In this document: positions 17,643 through 29,265 of the stretch, one piece after another
How the letters are laid out: the number at the start of each line of letters is the position of its first letter
Position numbering within the stretch: position 1 is the stretch's first letter
Assembly (NCBI RefSeq): GCF_035582795.1
Contig: NC_134383.1
Span: 69,501 to 133,500 of the forward strand
Reading direction: 5' to 3'
Origin: Mycteria americana
Lineage: Eukaryota; Chordata; Aves; Ciconiiformes; Ciconiidae
Length of the DNA stretch: 64,000 nt
Program-made: the position numbers and the translations under genes
The notes under the pieces: generated by a model
Told to the model about the DNA's origin: nothing
Seen by the model: only the letters and a program-made list of their open reading frames with translations
Databases searched by the model: none

Positions 17643-17725
17643 AGGCTGCGTGCGGGGCCTCCCCCCTCACTTCGCCGCAGAGCTCCGGAGTGGAGGGGGC
17701 AGCGCCCACAGCGTAGCGAGGCGCC

Positions 17726-18157
17726 ATGTCTGGCCGTGGCAAGAGCGGCGGTAAGGCCCGAGCTAAGGCCAAGTCTCGCTCGTCCCGGGCCGGGCTGCAG
17801 TTCCCGGTCGGGCGCGTTCACCGGCTGCTGCGGCGCGGGCACTACGCGGAGCGGGTGGGGGCCGGCGCGCCCGTTTACCTGGCCGCCGTGCTGGAGTACC
17901 TGACGGCCGAGATCCTGGAGCTGGCGGGGAACGCGGCCCGCGACAACAAGAAGACGCGCATTATCCCCCGACACCTGCAGCTGGCGGTGCGCAACGACGA
18001 GGAGCTCAACAAGCTGCTGGGCGGCGTCACCATCGCGCAGGGCGGCGTCCTGCCCAACATCCAGGCCGTGCTGCTACCCAAGAAGACGGGCGGCGGCGGC
18101 GCGGGCCCCACCAAGGCCGGCAAGAAGGGCAGCGGGCAGCAGTCGCAGGAGTACTAG
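17726..18157 (+). CDS. H2AX: Histone H2AX (H2A.X variant)
   Basis: A single intronless exon of 143 codons (142 residues after Met removal), the usual H2AX length. The core is a nearly invariant H2A fold: SGRGK N-terminal tail, [55 protein letters not shown], then [10 protein letters not shown] with acidic-patch residues. The tail is Gly- and Lys-rich and ends SQEY, placing the ATM/ATR/DNA-PK target Ser at mature position 139, followed by the phosphotyrosine-type Tyr142. This SQEY end separates H2AX from canonical H2A. It marks chromatin around DNA breaks. Compared with human, the linker ([11 protein letters not shown]) and the last residues before SQEY (GSGQQ) differ. It is followed by both a histone stem-loop and a normal poly(A) signal, and is convergent with HMBS. 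Confidence 0.98.
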   Translation: MSGRGKSGGKARAKAKSRSSRAGLQFPVGRVHRLLRRGHYAERVGAGAPVYLAAVLEYLTAEILELAGNAARDNKKTRIIPRHLQLAVRNDEELNKLLGGVTIAQGGVLPNIQAVLLPKKTGGGGAGPTKAGKKGSGQQSQEY

Positions 18158-18175
18158 GCCGGCCGGCCGGCCGAG

Positions 18176-18191
18176 CCCCCCCCCCCCCCCC
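18176..18191 (+). repeat. C16 tract between the H2AX stop and the stem-loop
   Basis: Sixteen consecutive C residues lie in the short H2AX 3' UTR, 14 bp upstream of the histone stem-loop. Length is likely to vary between individuals and in sequencing. Confidence 0.9.
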
Positions 18192-18204
18192 GGCACCACA
18201 CAAA

Positions 18205-18220
18205 GGCCCTTTTCAGGGCC
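18205..18220 (+). terminator. H2AX: Histone 3' stem-loop (SLBP site) of H2AX
   Basis: Stem ggccct, loop tttc, stem agggcc, with flanks caaa and accc, 48 bp after the stop codon. This is the canonical replication-dependent histone mRNA end, with a 6-bp stem and TTTC loop. It should bind SLBP and direct cleavage without polyadenylation in S phase. A purine-rich U7-type downstream element is only weakly visible (cgggagagct around 18237). Confidence 0.93.
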
Positions 18221-18254
18221 ACCCCCATTGCTCACCGGGAGAGCTGCGATCCGC

Positions 18255-18276
18255 GGGGGGGGGGGGGGGGGGGGGG
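18255..18276 (+). repeat. G22 tract downstream of the H2AX stem-loop
   Basis: Twenty-two consecutive G residues lie inside the longer polyadenylated H2AX transcript unit. It could form a quadruplex in DNA or RNA. It falls about 35 bp past the stem-loop, just after where a U7 element would lie. Confidence 0.9.
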
Positions 18277-18521
18277 AAGCGGGAGGGGTCCGTTTGTCCC
18301 GCCGTCGTGACTGGAGGCGGTGTCAGGCCCTGCCTGCCTGAGGACGGGCGTCCGCAGCAGGCTGGTGGGCCACTGAGGTAGCAGCGAGGAACGGGCCCAC
18401 TCCCATCCAGCCAGAAAACCCGTGAAGGGAAGAGCTGCTCCATAAAAGACAGACTTACAGCGGGGTGCTTATAATCTCACTGTGTTTATCGTCTGTTACA
18501 TTCAGCGGACTTTGCATAGAG

Positions 18522-18527
18522 AATAAA
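18522..18527 (+). terminator. H2AX: Second (polyadenylated) 3' end of H2AX
   Basis: AATAAA lies 365 bp past the stop codon and about 300 bp past the stem-loop. In mammals H2AX is known to make both a stem-loop mRNA and a longer polyadenylated mRNA. The layout here fits the same dual ending. Confidence 0.7.
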
Positions 18528-18794
18528 CAATGCTTCATTTCCCAAACAGGACCCCAGTAAGGTGCAGCATCAGTGTTTCTACAAGGCACTGTAATGCACA
18601 AGCCCCACTGAGAGGATGGTGGCCTGGTAGCGAGTGCAAGGAGCCACAGTAAACGGGGCTAATGGTTACAGAGCAAGGCACAACAGCCCAAGTGTGGGCT
18701 TCCTCTTCAGCTCCCCGTGGACTGGTTAGTGTAGATGGATTACTGTCTCAGATTACCCTGTTAGGAGTGGACTGGCTGTCCGCTCACTTCCCAA

Positions 18795-18800
18795 TTTATT
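18795..18800 (-). terminator. HMBS: Candidate HMBS poly(A) signal
   Basis: The plus-strand tttatt reads AATAAA on the minus strand, 573 bp past the HMBS stop. It leaves about 270 bp to the H2AX poly(A) signal on the other strand, so the two genes would end tail to tail without overlap. A weaker minus-strand ATTAAA lies nearer 19107. Confidence 0.45.
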
Positions 18801-19372
18801 ACTGGCTGATCAACAAATTTGCATCTGATAACAGCAAATTCCATTTCTTACCTTAACTAAGACATATGATGAATGTGGCACCTGTGCTACTTTACCATGA
18901 GGAACCCGGTGTTGGGAACCTAAGAGCAGTATTCCTCTCCAGCATTCTGATGAGCAAACAGGCCCAAATAATATTAATGGCTACCAAAAGTACTTTAGTA
19001 CTGTCAGCACAGCACTTCAGAAGGTACCATCACAGTTGAGTCTCTGATTATAATCTGTAATGAGTGCCTTGTTCCTAAATGGAATAGGAGAAGGCTTGGA
19101 TTTTTTTTAATTTTTAACTTCCTAGCTACAAAAATTGTTGAAAAAACTTTACAGAGACACTTCGCAATTTAGAGAAATGTAGAGAGGGATGAAAACCCTG
19201 AACAGCGTGAACTACTCAAGTTAGTCAACTTAGTATTTCAAGTTTTTGTTCCCAAACAAGTTTTTGAAGCCCGGTGTGAATGTTTAAATCAATCCCTTCC
19301 TCCAAAGAGGGATGATGGTAGAGCTGCTAGCCTTGCTTGAGTTGTAGCAATCGTGCCAACCACACCACAGGT

Positions 19373-22300
19373 TTAGCGGGCATCGTTGAGCTGCCTTGCC
19401 ACGCTAAGGATATGCTTAGCTCCCTTGCTCAGAAGCAGACTAGCTAGTTCAACACCGAGGTTCTCTGCAGCTTCCTGGGCCTGACCAGGGACATTCTTGG
19501 CCGTGATGCCAACACGCTGCACGTTGTCATCTGGTCCGTCTTCATTCTGCAAATATAAACACCTCAACATAAGGCAGCGGGAAGGAGCGGGCAAGGAATA
19601 GTTTAACCACCTGTGAAACAGGGTGAAATCTGTGGTGTGAGGAGCCTTGTGATAGTGCGCTGTTAGAGTTTCCAAGGAATCGGACCAAAAGCAACAGGCA
19701 GATTTCGAGAGGTCTGGTTTTGTCATTCAGCTTCAGGTTTGGATTTTGAACCCGCCATGGTTCACCTACCTGTTGGGGATAATTAACACTGGTCTGCATG
19801 GTCTCCTTCAGGCTATCGGATCCATCCAAACTGTAGACTGCTCCTGTCAAGTACAACTTGGAAAGACATACAGAAGGGGTTAATACCGCGTTAACAAACA
19901 AACAGCCAACTGCCCCCTTTTTTTAAAAAAAAGGTGCAACACACAAAGCTAAGCATGGAGGGGAAGGCTTTTTGAGCACAGTGGAATCAGCAAGAATAGT
20001 GGTACAATACTACTACAAGAAAAGCAGTCCCTGTTGGGGAAGATGCGACTTCCCAAGGCAAGGAAAAAGCTGAACTTTTTTCTAGCTTCCCACCTCCTTA
20101 ATCACACCCTGTTAACAGTGCACAAACACTCATTTTCTGGGGTCAGAAATGGGTCTGAAAGAAGACTTTCAGATCACAGGGCAACACGACCTTTAAAGAA
20201 GGCGGGGGGGGGCAGGAATTTGGTACTTCTTATAAGGGCATTTTCTAGAAGACTGAGCTTCGGTAGCCAGACCCATTCTCACACTCCTGCTTTGGACAGA
20301 AAGCCGGACAGCTCAAGTCAGAAGCCTATCTGCCCTACCTGGCTATAAAGCTGTCTGCTGGAGTTACCTTCAGGGAAGGATCAGGGAACATGCACGCGCT
20401 GGAATAGGTTTGCAGAAATAATCCCAGATAAATACAAGGTACTCCTCACCTGGCCATCTTTCAGCGTGGTGTTGACAGCAACAGGGACACTACATCCACC
20501 CTCCTAAAACAGAAAGCAGCTGACACTGAGGCTCCTACCCGATGCGTTCAAAGCAGAGGCTGCCAAAAATCTTGGGCTGCACACAACCGCACCTATCCCT
20601 CTTCCAGCCCTTCCCAATTCAGAAGTAATCTCTACTTTGTAGTTTTAGGAAAGCGTAACAGGTTTTCCATACTATGACACCAGGTCAATGAGCAGAGCAG
20701 TATTTACTGCTGCAGGCAGAAGAGCAAGGATGCCACACCTACCAAACGTTTCATAAAGGCTCTCTCAGCAATGCAGCGTAACACGGTGTCTGCATCGTGC
20801 AGGGCAGATACCATATTCAGTATCTCTTGGTCTTTGGCACGAACTTCCACTGCTAAGGCACCCTAGAAGAAGAAGAAAAAGAAACACGCAACATATTATC
20901 ATAAGAATTCCTCAACATCGTGCATCTCTGGGTGCACTCAGCATCGGTCATGAAACAGAACTCAAGAGGCTTGGATGCATTTCACTAAAGGGAGCTATGT
21001 TCAGATGTTCACAGAAAACATTGCAAAACAATCCACTGGTTGCAGAGACATCCTATAGCAGCTGCTGTAAAGTGAACATCAGAACTTACTTCAGCCACAC
21101 GTTCCAGATCATGCTGTCGCCTCAAACCATTCTAGAACCTATCCCAGTTATGACTGCGTATATAGAAATACCCACCCGAAAGTCCCTTCGTGACAAGAAG
21201 GCTGGATAAATCCAAGCTTCCCAACCTTTTCTCAAGATAAAGATCAAACACTGAATGAGTAACAGGGACAAAACAATTCTTTCCTAAACTGGAAATGAGG
21301 CTGGGGGTGGGTTGTTGGCGGACGACAACTGCACAGTACCTGACAAATGCATGATCAAAATCACTATTCCAGACTGACTTTGCAGATTTGGCACTTGCAA
21401 TCACTAGTGCACAGCCAGCTCAGGTTTAGCAAGTTTGATACTCACTGCGCAACACTGTGTAAACTCAGCCACACGGCCAGCACGGGCAGGCGTGGTTTGG
21501 CTACCTAGAAACAAGAGCACTACGAAATTGCTCCCCGTTTCAGCTCTGCCCTACAGGACTTAGGATAACAGGGCAAAGATACTGCAGTGGCTCTCCACAA
21601 TTATCCCGGTACAGCGCAACACTGATCCTGCCAGAGCCTGCCCCGTATCTGCCGTGTCGCCCCAGCGTAGCTGTGCCACACATTACCTTTACCTTTTACT
21701 GGTTTTCCATTACTGATGAAAATCAGCCCCCACCACACTGGGTAACAGAGCCGACTACCATGCTGCCCACCAGCCGTGCCTAAAACAGCGTAACGGACGA
21801 CAAAAGAGTTGGCAACCAATATGCTAGAAGTACTCAGCATAATTAACTACTCTGACGAATCACACTGCTGCCGGCTTTCAATACGCAGTATGGCTTCAGA
21901 TACAGAAGTTGTAACGCACCTGTCCAACGGCGTACAGACAATCTTCAGGGCTTAGGAGCTGGAAGAAAGCAAAATCAGAGTTAACTCAAGTTGCACTGTT
22001 CAGAATATAGGCAGCGAGAGCCAAATTCTATGCTCGGCTCTCACATCAATTGATTTTGCACCTGACCAAAGAAATATCACCTCCCCCTTCCCGTGCCTCA
22101 GCATTTGCACCCCTGAAGTGAGATAATGCACTTTCCTTCACCTGGACTGTAACACTTCGTGAATTAGCTAACCAGAAAAATCTCAGTCACGCACACTGCT
22201 GCGCTGCTAGACACAAGCACTGTGAAGCACTGGGAGGCGATCAGATTACAAACCGTTACTGCACCATGGAAAGGTGGACAAGAGGAAATGACCTCAAGTT

Positions 22301-25300
22301 GCACCAGGGGAGGTTTAGATCGGATATTAGGAAAAACGTCTTCACCAAAAGGGTTGTCAAGCATTGGAACAGGCTGCCCAGAGAAGTCACCATCCCTGGA
22401 GGTATTTAAAAGGCATGTAGATGTGGCGCTTAGGGACACGGTTTAGTGGTGGCCTTGGCAGTGCTAGCTTAATGGTTGGACTCGATGATCTTAAAGGTCT
22501 TTTCTAACCTAATCGATTCTATGATTCTATGAAAGCTGAACAGTATAAATTTCTGTATGAAAAAACCAAAACCAACCAACCAAAGAAAATCCTCCCTGAA
22601 GCGCATCAAATCAAGAGCTAATGCGGCAATGGATTCAGCAGACTGCACGCTCATCTTTGACAGGACAACCAGGAGGTCTGAAAGGCAAGCGCTCGACGGT
22701 TCCGCAGAGAATGGTATTTTCTGCTTTGCTGCTCCTCACCTGGCCAATGCGATTCTCCCAGCCCATTCTCTTCAGCCCAGCAGCAGCCAGGATGATGGCA
22801 CTGAAGTCTTCCTTCTCATCTAGCTTCTTTAAGCGGGTATTTAAATTCCCTCTCTGCAGAAGTGATTAAGCAAGCATAGAAATGGCAGGCAAACAGTCCT
22901 ATACCCAGTTAACATTCGCTTGAGTGCATTCACAGAATGTACAGAATCCAACAGCCTCCAAATGAGAATCAATCAGAGCACCGTCCCAAAAGAAGTGTTA
23001 AATAGGGACAATTGTTTCTTTAAGCAGAATTTTGCTGAGCATTATGGAATATTAATTCAAGCACTGACTCAAAAGAGGCACATGTCTTTTTAAGAACATT
23101 ATTAACACCTGACACCAGCTCCTTTTGCATAGCAAAGAAGTAGGTCACTAGGACTGAAGCAACAGTGCCCTTTACCACTAGTTCAGTGGCCCACATCAGA
23201 ACTAGCGGCCCAAATCGCATCCAGGGTATCGGGAACCAATCAGCATTTGGCCATGCCACTGCGACAGACGCACGGTAGGCACCCATCAAGCAGTTTTTTG
23301 AACACTCCTTAACGTAAAATTCATCTACATCCTGAATCTCAGCTGGATTAAGACTGGCCCCTTCTTTACAGCCTCATGAGAAAGTGGAGGGCAGAACGGG
23401 CTATGGTGTGCTGTACAGCCCTCTCAGAGCAGGTTACTGGAGGGCAGCCTTCGAGGAAGCGGTTTGTTCTTGTAGGTCAGGCGGTGTAAATCAGCCTTGA
23501 TTCTAGATTTTGCATGAAGTTATATTTTCCTGTTTGCAGCTTTACCTAGCTCCCACATTTTGCCAGGAAAGGATACAATATCCCTGAATTCTAACTGAGG
23601 GAACTTCTTTTTGAGCTGGGCTGCTCTCCGAAGTGAACTGGTTCCAATCACACTGTGGGGAAAATAAAATCCATGAAATCCAGAATACTCCTACACTTAC
23701 CTCCAGCCAGAGGTATGTCAGAACTTTCAAGGAAACAAATGACATCTTTTTGTAATTTAATTGAAGATCCAAGAACCTGCCAATGATTTATATCTCCTTA
23801 GAAGAAAGAAAACCACTCTGTGAGGTTTAGCATAAAGCCTGGCTGAAGCTAGATGCAGGCAAGCCACTCCCAAGGAACTGATTTACAGGAGATGCTTCTG
23901 GAGGGCAGCCCCTAGCCACCGTCAAGGACTGATGAAACCTCATTTAAAGACCACAACACTTGTCACAGAAAAAAGAAAAAAAAAAAAAAAAAAAAAAAAG
24001 ACTCAGCTGCCCCAAATTGAACCAGACATAGCCAGACAACTACTAAAATGGAGGGACTTCATCAATAATAGAAACGCAGTGGGAGAAGAACCTTTGGAGA
24101 CAGCAGGGTGCGTAACTGGAAACCACAGAAAACTGCCAGTCTGGGCAGTAAGCACTTCCTTTCTAAAGATGTATGCTGTTTACTTTTCTTGGTACCCTGG
24201 AACCTAAACCAGACATGATTTTCCTGCTAGCCAGATGCACAGAAGCACGAGTCTACATTTGTGTCACAGCTAGTTTGTTTCTTTTACTTCGGGGGGGGGG
24301 GGGGGGGGAATCTTTCTAATACTTACCTTAATCTGAGTAATTTCACTCAGCTGTCTCAGACAAAAGACTCCAATAACCTCTATGAAAAGGCAGGTAATTC
24401 AAAATGGAGAAACTGCTCACGCTCCCAGCAGAACCGTAAGAAAGTGATGCCAAAAAACCAGCAAAGAAATCAGAACTGGCTGGGTGAGAACAAGAGCATA
24501 GTTCAGGCCCATGCAAGCTAAAGTACCGCACTGGACACCCTGCCTGCACTGTATGCATTCCCCTGCATACTGTGATAAGACTGTGATAAGAAAGGGTCTA
24601 ACTTGAGAAAACACTGCAACTCGAGATGGCTCGAGAAATCCAACCTCAGCCAGTGTGCAGCGCTCCCATGAGACAGCGTTGCTCTTTTCAGCAAGGGGGT
24701 TCGCTGCAACATCTACGGAAAGCTAACGGAAGGCAGAGTAAAACCACTACAGGATAAAGCAAGGAGCTCACTGACTTGCTGCTGGGAAGTATCAACCAAC
24801 TCCTCCCTTCCATTTTCACACCTGACTGTCTTCCCCTTCCTCTCCCCACTCACCTCTTTTCAGGAAGGAGGCTCAGTGTTTTCCCACAGTTTTTGGGATG
24901 AAAGACAACAGCATCAAGTGGGTTTTCCCTTCTGCAAAATAACGCAAGCACAGAATGGCTGACACATCATTTAACAGAAGGCCGTTAAGCTTAACAGTTC
25001 TGCTATCTGTCCCCAGAGGAACTACCTCTGGCTCCAAAACACCCCATCACCGTTGTAAAAGCAAGATTTCCAGCAAACCTGCTGGCTACAGAACACTAGG
25101 ACAGCTCTAGCGTTTTCACTGCTTCAGAGATTGTAATCAGAGGGTGGTCAAACTTTGAACACCTAAGAGGGCCTAAGCTGCCTTTGCTTTCCTACCACTA
25201 CCAACACTGTAAAACACGAGTCCCTCGGAGAATCGAGCCTCGCGTCCACACTTACTTGCAGACAGCACCGATAGTAAAGCCAGGAGGAAGAGAAGTCGGC

Positions 25301-28300
25301 AGGTCCTTCAAGGAGTGAACCACGAGGTCAACTCTAAAAATTAGAGGACAGTAATCACTGAACAGATGGTTTTGCTCACACGATACCTACCAGAGGCCTG
25401 CAGGTGGACTACAGAAAAGTGTGAATCCACTCTGGGAAGTAATTTGGAGAAGAGGGAGGAATTTCAGGATTCTATAGCCAGAATTACTATAGAATTCTGG
25501 TGTTACTCCAGAAAAGCCACTTCACCTTTCTCTGTCTCTCTTTTCCCAGCTGTAAAATTAAGACCGTGCCTTCCTCCCAGCAGCGATGCAAGACACATTA
25601 CAACAATCAAGCTGAATGAGGGGAAGACGCTGGAGATGTTCCCACGGAGAGACTCATCGTACCAATATGCAACCAGCACGTTGTCTGGCATTATCCTTCG
25701 AACTGAAAATAATAGCTAGCCAAAGTAAATGCTATCTGCTTCATGACAAGGCCAACAAACATCATTGTAAATGCCCGAGCCTCCGGTATTTTTTCGCCGA
25801 CTTTACTCAAAAATGCAGTATCACGTGCCTACGTGTCAGAGACGCAGAAGGATATCTCTGTTTTTAAACCTACTTTAACTCAGGCGTAAGCACCACTGAA
25901 ACTCTCCTGGGGATATTGAAAAAGAAAAAAAGAAGGGGGAAAAAAAGCGCACTAATATCTCTTTGCTCCAGCAGGAGCCTGAACCGAGTTTTTCGGTAGA
26001 AAGAAGTTACCCAGAAAGCAGCACAACTTGCCCGTGCCCAATTCTCCTGCATATTTAGCATGCAAATATGTTCACAAATGTTAACATGCTAACACTGAAT
26101 ATGTTACGTAATATGTTAACACCACCAAGCAAAGTATTTTTAAAAGAACGTACTCGTAAGCAGGAATTAGATGGTTAGATTACATCCTCTGTGATGTGCA
26201 CGTAACACACAAATCACAGGAGGAAAACACCTAACTGGGGCAGACCAAGCAACACAACAACTCCACTTCGAAATACGTGGCCTAAGCCAGGGGGGTAGGG
26301 GCGGTGGCAGGGACACGACAGGGAGAAGACAATGACTTATCAAAGGATTTCTTAGCCAGAGAGGTACCAGAACAGAAGGAAACTAGATCACGTACACAGC
26401 AAGCCAAAGATGTCCAACGAATGCCAGAGGAGGAAGAGAAAACAATGAGCTCTTACTCGTTTCTTTCAAGTGCGTTTTCCAGCTCTTTGGTGAAGAGGCT
26501 CTTCTCCCCGATCTACACATAAATGGAGGAACATGAGTTGCAAAAGAAAAATCTGCAAATGTATCGTCAAGTACAACTTCTTGTGTAGAGGAAGAAGACA
26601 ACCTTTACCTTGGAAAGTGCTGTATCCAAGATCTTGTCGCCGGTCGTTGACATGGCAACTGCGCAGAGAGAGAACACAAGTAAAACATGAGGCTTGGTCA
26701 GAGCACGGAGGCCTGGACTGGAAATACCAACGTAACATGCAACGAGCAGTACAGCATCACAGGCTACTGTGTGAACACAGACTCAAGATAAATACAAGAG
26801 CAGCTCGCTTCTAGAAATACGCTGCACTCAAGGTGAGTGAAATGGGACTTCCTTCGCTGTCCTCAAAAACAGAGCGAGGGGAAAGAGGGCAGGTTTTGGG
26901 AAGAGCTGACCCAACAGAAGTTGCCACACTTTCTCTGGAGTGCCGGTAAACAGGTACTCAGCAGTTCTTTTCAGTACAAGGCGGGGCTCCCATTGTCCCT
27001 GTGCTTCATCCCTGAGACTGAACAGCTCAAGCCCTGGACAGGAAAACATCCCTAACGCATAGTGAGGTGCAGCCAGAGCGATACCAGGTTCTCAAACAGA
27101 GCAACATAACACCGTCTGCGTGACGTACTCGGCGGCAATCATCAGGAGCCTATGAAATCCACCTTTCTCCCCAGAAGAAACGAGCAGCAGTTGCTCAGCC
27201 ACACAACCTAGCTGAATTCAGACAGCGCTCTCAGATAAGCGGGGTCAAAGCCTCCTCCTCATGACAGCACTCTACACAGACCTCTTGCACATGAAGATAA
27301 GCAGCTGGCTCCTGCTGCCGTCTACCCCAGGGCAGCATCCAAAAAAACTTACCAATCTCAAAGCAAAGGTTGGGGTATAGCTCACGGAGCATCTCGACTA
27401 CGCTGTCGGTCTGAATCCGGGCCAGCTGCAACAAAGCAGAAAGCAAAGCCCTATACAAAGAGCACATCATCCATACAGTAGCTAGAGAGGACTTTGCCAT
27501 TCTCCGATGGTCAGGCATGCGTCGTCTAAATCGAAAGCATTAGAAATAAGTAGCCCCGAGTAAAATCACTCATACGTCCAAACTCCTTGAACCACGTGGA
27601 CTCGTATCACGGCCAGAGCATTTCACCGAAGAACTTATTTTATCGGCTAAGTGGCAGAGTAACACCTCCTCCTCCTCCTGCTGCTCAGCGATGAACAAAC
27701 AAGTCATATTGCAGGCCGGGTACCCTCTGTTTTTGCTAAGAGTATGAATTTTACCAATACTGTAAGTTTGGGGAAAAGCCAATAGGATTTCACTGTGCTG
27801 CTGGAAAAAAAAAATCTATAGTTACTGGCAAATATGAGTTGCTTATCCTCTGAAAGATCAGAGCTCTATTCAGAGTTTCTATGGACAAAAATAAAAGTAA
27901 CAGCTTTGGTCTACACGCACAGCAAGCAACAGATCTTAAAGCAGTAAAGTGCAGGAAGAACATTCCCTTGCCTAAGAACAGCAGAAGCAAGGCAAAGAAA
28001 ACCAGAATTACACTAGCAGAGGAGCCTTCCGCACCTGCAAGTGGCAGCAGACCCAAGCAACCGCAGGTGATTTTCAGCTTTTCTCCCACTGATGAGCTGT
28101 GTAGCCTGGGGGCAGCCAACTTTGTGCTCAGGACTGCAGCTTCCCTACGTGCAGAAGGAGCATAAGTAGCTGCTTGCCTTTGTAAAGTGCCACAAGAGCC
28201 GCAGGTTAGAAAAAGAGGCAGCAGGCATGCACAGCGGTGCCTCTCGCCCTGATGTCTATGCGTTACACCTTCTGGAAAGTACAGAATTCTTCCTAGAATG

Positions 28301-29032
28301 CGCTACCAGAACGAAGAAGATTATCTCAGAACAAAGGCCTGAAGGACATTTATCTCCCTTTGCGAGCCTGCTCCTCCCTGCTGCAACCGGCTGGCAGGAG
28401 ATACCCACTGTATCTCCGGACACGTCCCTTCCCTCCTGTCCTCTCCTCTGGGGGGGCTGCAGCCGCCACTCGCAGGGCGTCTTTCGTGGGGTCGTCGGTT
28501 TTTTCCCACCTCCCTAGAAGAGCTGCACAAGCCCCGCAGCCCCCGCCCGCCATTAACTCCTCAGAGGCAGCGCTCTTCACAACGGGCCGCGGCCCGCGCT
28601 CCGCGGAAAACGGTTTAAGAACTTACTGGAGGAGTCCCGGGGGGAACCGCCACGCGTGAGCTCCCCGCAGGGGGCTCCCACGAGGCAGCTCGGCCTCGCT
28701 CTGCCGCCGGCGAGAGCTTGCTGCCCGGGTCGCGGGACCGCCGGGACGAACGCCTCCGCTCCCACGCGGCGCCGCTTCGGGCTTCCCGCCAGCCACGGGT
28801 ACCGAGGACGGGAGCCCCCAGCCCCCCCCCCCCCCCCCCCGCGCCCCAGCCCCGCCGCTGCCTACCTGGCTCCGGCGGGTGCCCACGCGGACCGCTCTGC
28901 TGCCCACGCCGTTCTCCCCCTGCGGCAACGACCGGGTCAGAGCCCGCCCCGGCGCCGCGCATGCCCCCCCCCCCGCTCGCCATGCGCACTGCATAGCCCC
29001 CGACTCACGGCGACCGCGCGCGGCTCGGCCAT
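19373..29032 (-). CDS. HMBS: HMBS, hydroxymethylbilane synthase (porphobilinogen deaminase)
   Basis: Fourteen coding exons on the minus strand: 29032-29009, 28919-28866, 27425-27353, 26658-26609, 26512-26457, 25333-25256, 24931-24854, 23652-23577, 22853-22740, 21958-21920, 20862-20743, 20503-20450, 19856-19770 and 19546-19373. They sum to 1077 nt, giving 358 residues against 361 for the human ubiquitous form. The enzyme joins four porphobilinogens into hydroxymethylbilane in the cytosol, the third step of haem synthesis. Key residues are present: catalytic Asp96 in VVHSLKD (human Asp99), Arg146/Arg147 in TSSLRRAAQ, and the dipyrromethane-cofactor Cys258 in [10 protein letters not shown] (human Cys261). 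Exons 1-2 give MAEPRAVA then [18 protein letters not shown]. The ATG at 29032 is the only one keeping this frame. Intron 8 has U12-type signals. The Met used to start the mammalian erythroid form is Ser here. Confidence 0.96.
22270..22531 (+). mobile_element. CR1 LINE, 5'-truncated 3' tail
   Basis: The stretch reads through hallmarks of the avian CR1 3' end: tggacaagaggaaatgacct, then aggctgcccagagaagtcac, then ttggactcgatgatctt, and ends in short attctatg-type repeats (gattctatgattctatg). Only about 260 bp of the roughly 4.5-kb element remain, including a small piece of ORF2 end and the 3' UTR. It lies in HMBS intron 9, antisense to the gene. Compared with the consensus I remember, the copy has lost a few bases before the tcaccatccctgg stretch. 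It is dead and moderately diverged. Confidence 0.92.
22854..23576 (-). other. HMBS: HMBS intron 8, U12-type GT-AG intron
   Basis: On the minus strand the donor reads GTATCCTTT, the full U12 consensus (RTATCCTTT). The intron ends tgcttaatcacttctgcag, with a U12-like branch element (CTTAA) 12 nt before the acceptor. Both positions agree with minor-spliceosome introns. The exons either side read FRDI and RGNLNTRL. Confidence 0.8.
23969..23999 (+). repeat. A-rich tract (interrupted A31)
   Basis: An almost pure A run broken by one G lies in HMBS intron 7. No element body was recognised just upstream, so I do not call it a retroposon tail. Confidence 0.85.
24291..24308 (+). repeat. G18 tract in HMBS intron 7
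   Basis: Eighteen consecutive G residues on the plus strand (C on the transcribed HMBS RNA). Confidence 0.9.
28822..28840 (+). repeat. C19 tract in HMBS intron 2
   Basis: Nineteen consecutive C residues lie inside the CpG island, about 25 bp downstream (in HMBS sense) of the exon 2 donor. In the HMBS transcript this is a G19 run, close enough to the splice site to matter for folding. Confidence 0.9.
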
Positions 29033-29259
29033 GACAGCGCCTCAGCTCTCAGCTCGCCCCACACTGCTCCATGGCGGGAACCCGCCTCCCGACGTCACGT
29101 CCGGCCGCGTGACCGACACCCCTCACCGGGTAGTAACGCCCGCGATCCCAAAGAAGACCGGAGGCCCCGCCCCCACCCCCTTAGACCCCTCCCTCGGACC
29201 CCGCCCGCTCCCCCTCAGAGCCCGCCCCAGCCACTGGACGCACTGCCCGGCTCGTCGGA
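29033..29259 (-). promoter_or_regulatory. HMBS: HMBS promoter, squeezed between VPS11 and HMBS
   Basis: The 227 bp between the HMBS ATG and the VPS11 poly(A) signal must hold the HMBS promoter and 5' UTR. It is CpG-rich. It contains a CRE-like gacgtcac at 29091-29098 and an E2F-like ggcggga run near 29073. No GATA or CACCC cluster of the mammalian erythroid kind stood out, but I did not scan with matrices. Confidence 0.6.
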
Positions 29260-29265
29260 TTTATT
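29260..29265 (-). terminator. VPS11: VPS11 poly(A) signal
   Basis: Plus-strand tttatt reads AATAAA on the minus strand, 106 bp past the VPS11 stop codon. This gives a very short 3' UTR and puts cleavage within about 200 bp of the HMBS start codon. Confidence 0.75.

Noticed and set aside
21427-21510. Acceptor-like and donor-like pair bracketing a possible extra HMBS exon
   Set aside because: HMBS reads continuously in frame without it and the translated segment has no match in the family.
23969-23999. A-rich tract as a processed-pseudogene or SINE tail
   Set aside because: No element body upstream and no flanking target-site duplication seen.
28360-28659. Frames antisense to the HMBS intron 2 CpG island
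   Set aside because: Composition artefacts; no start context or conservation.
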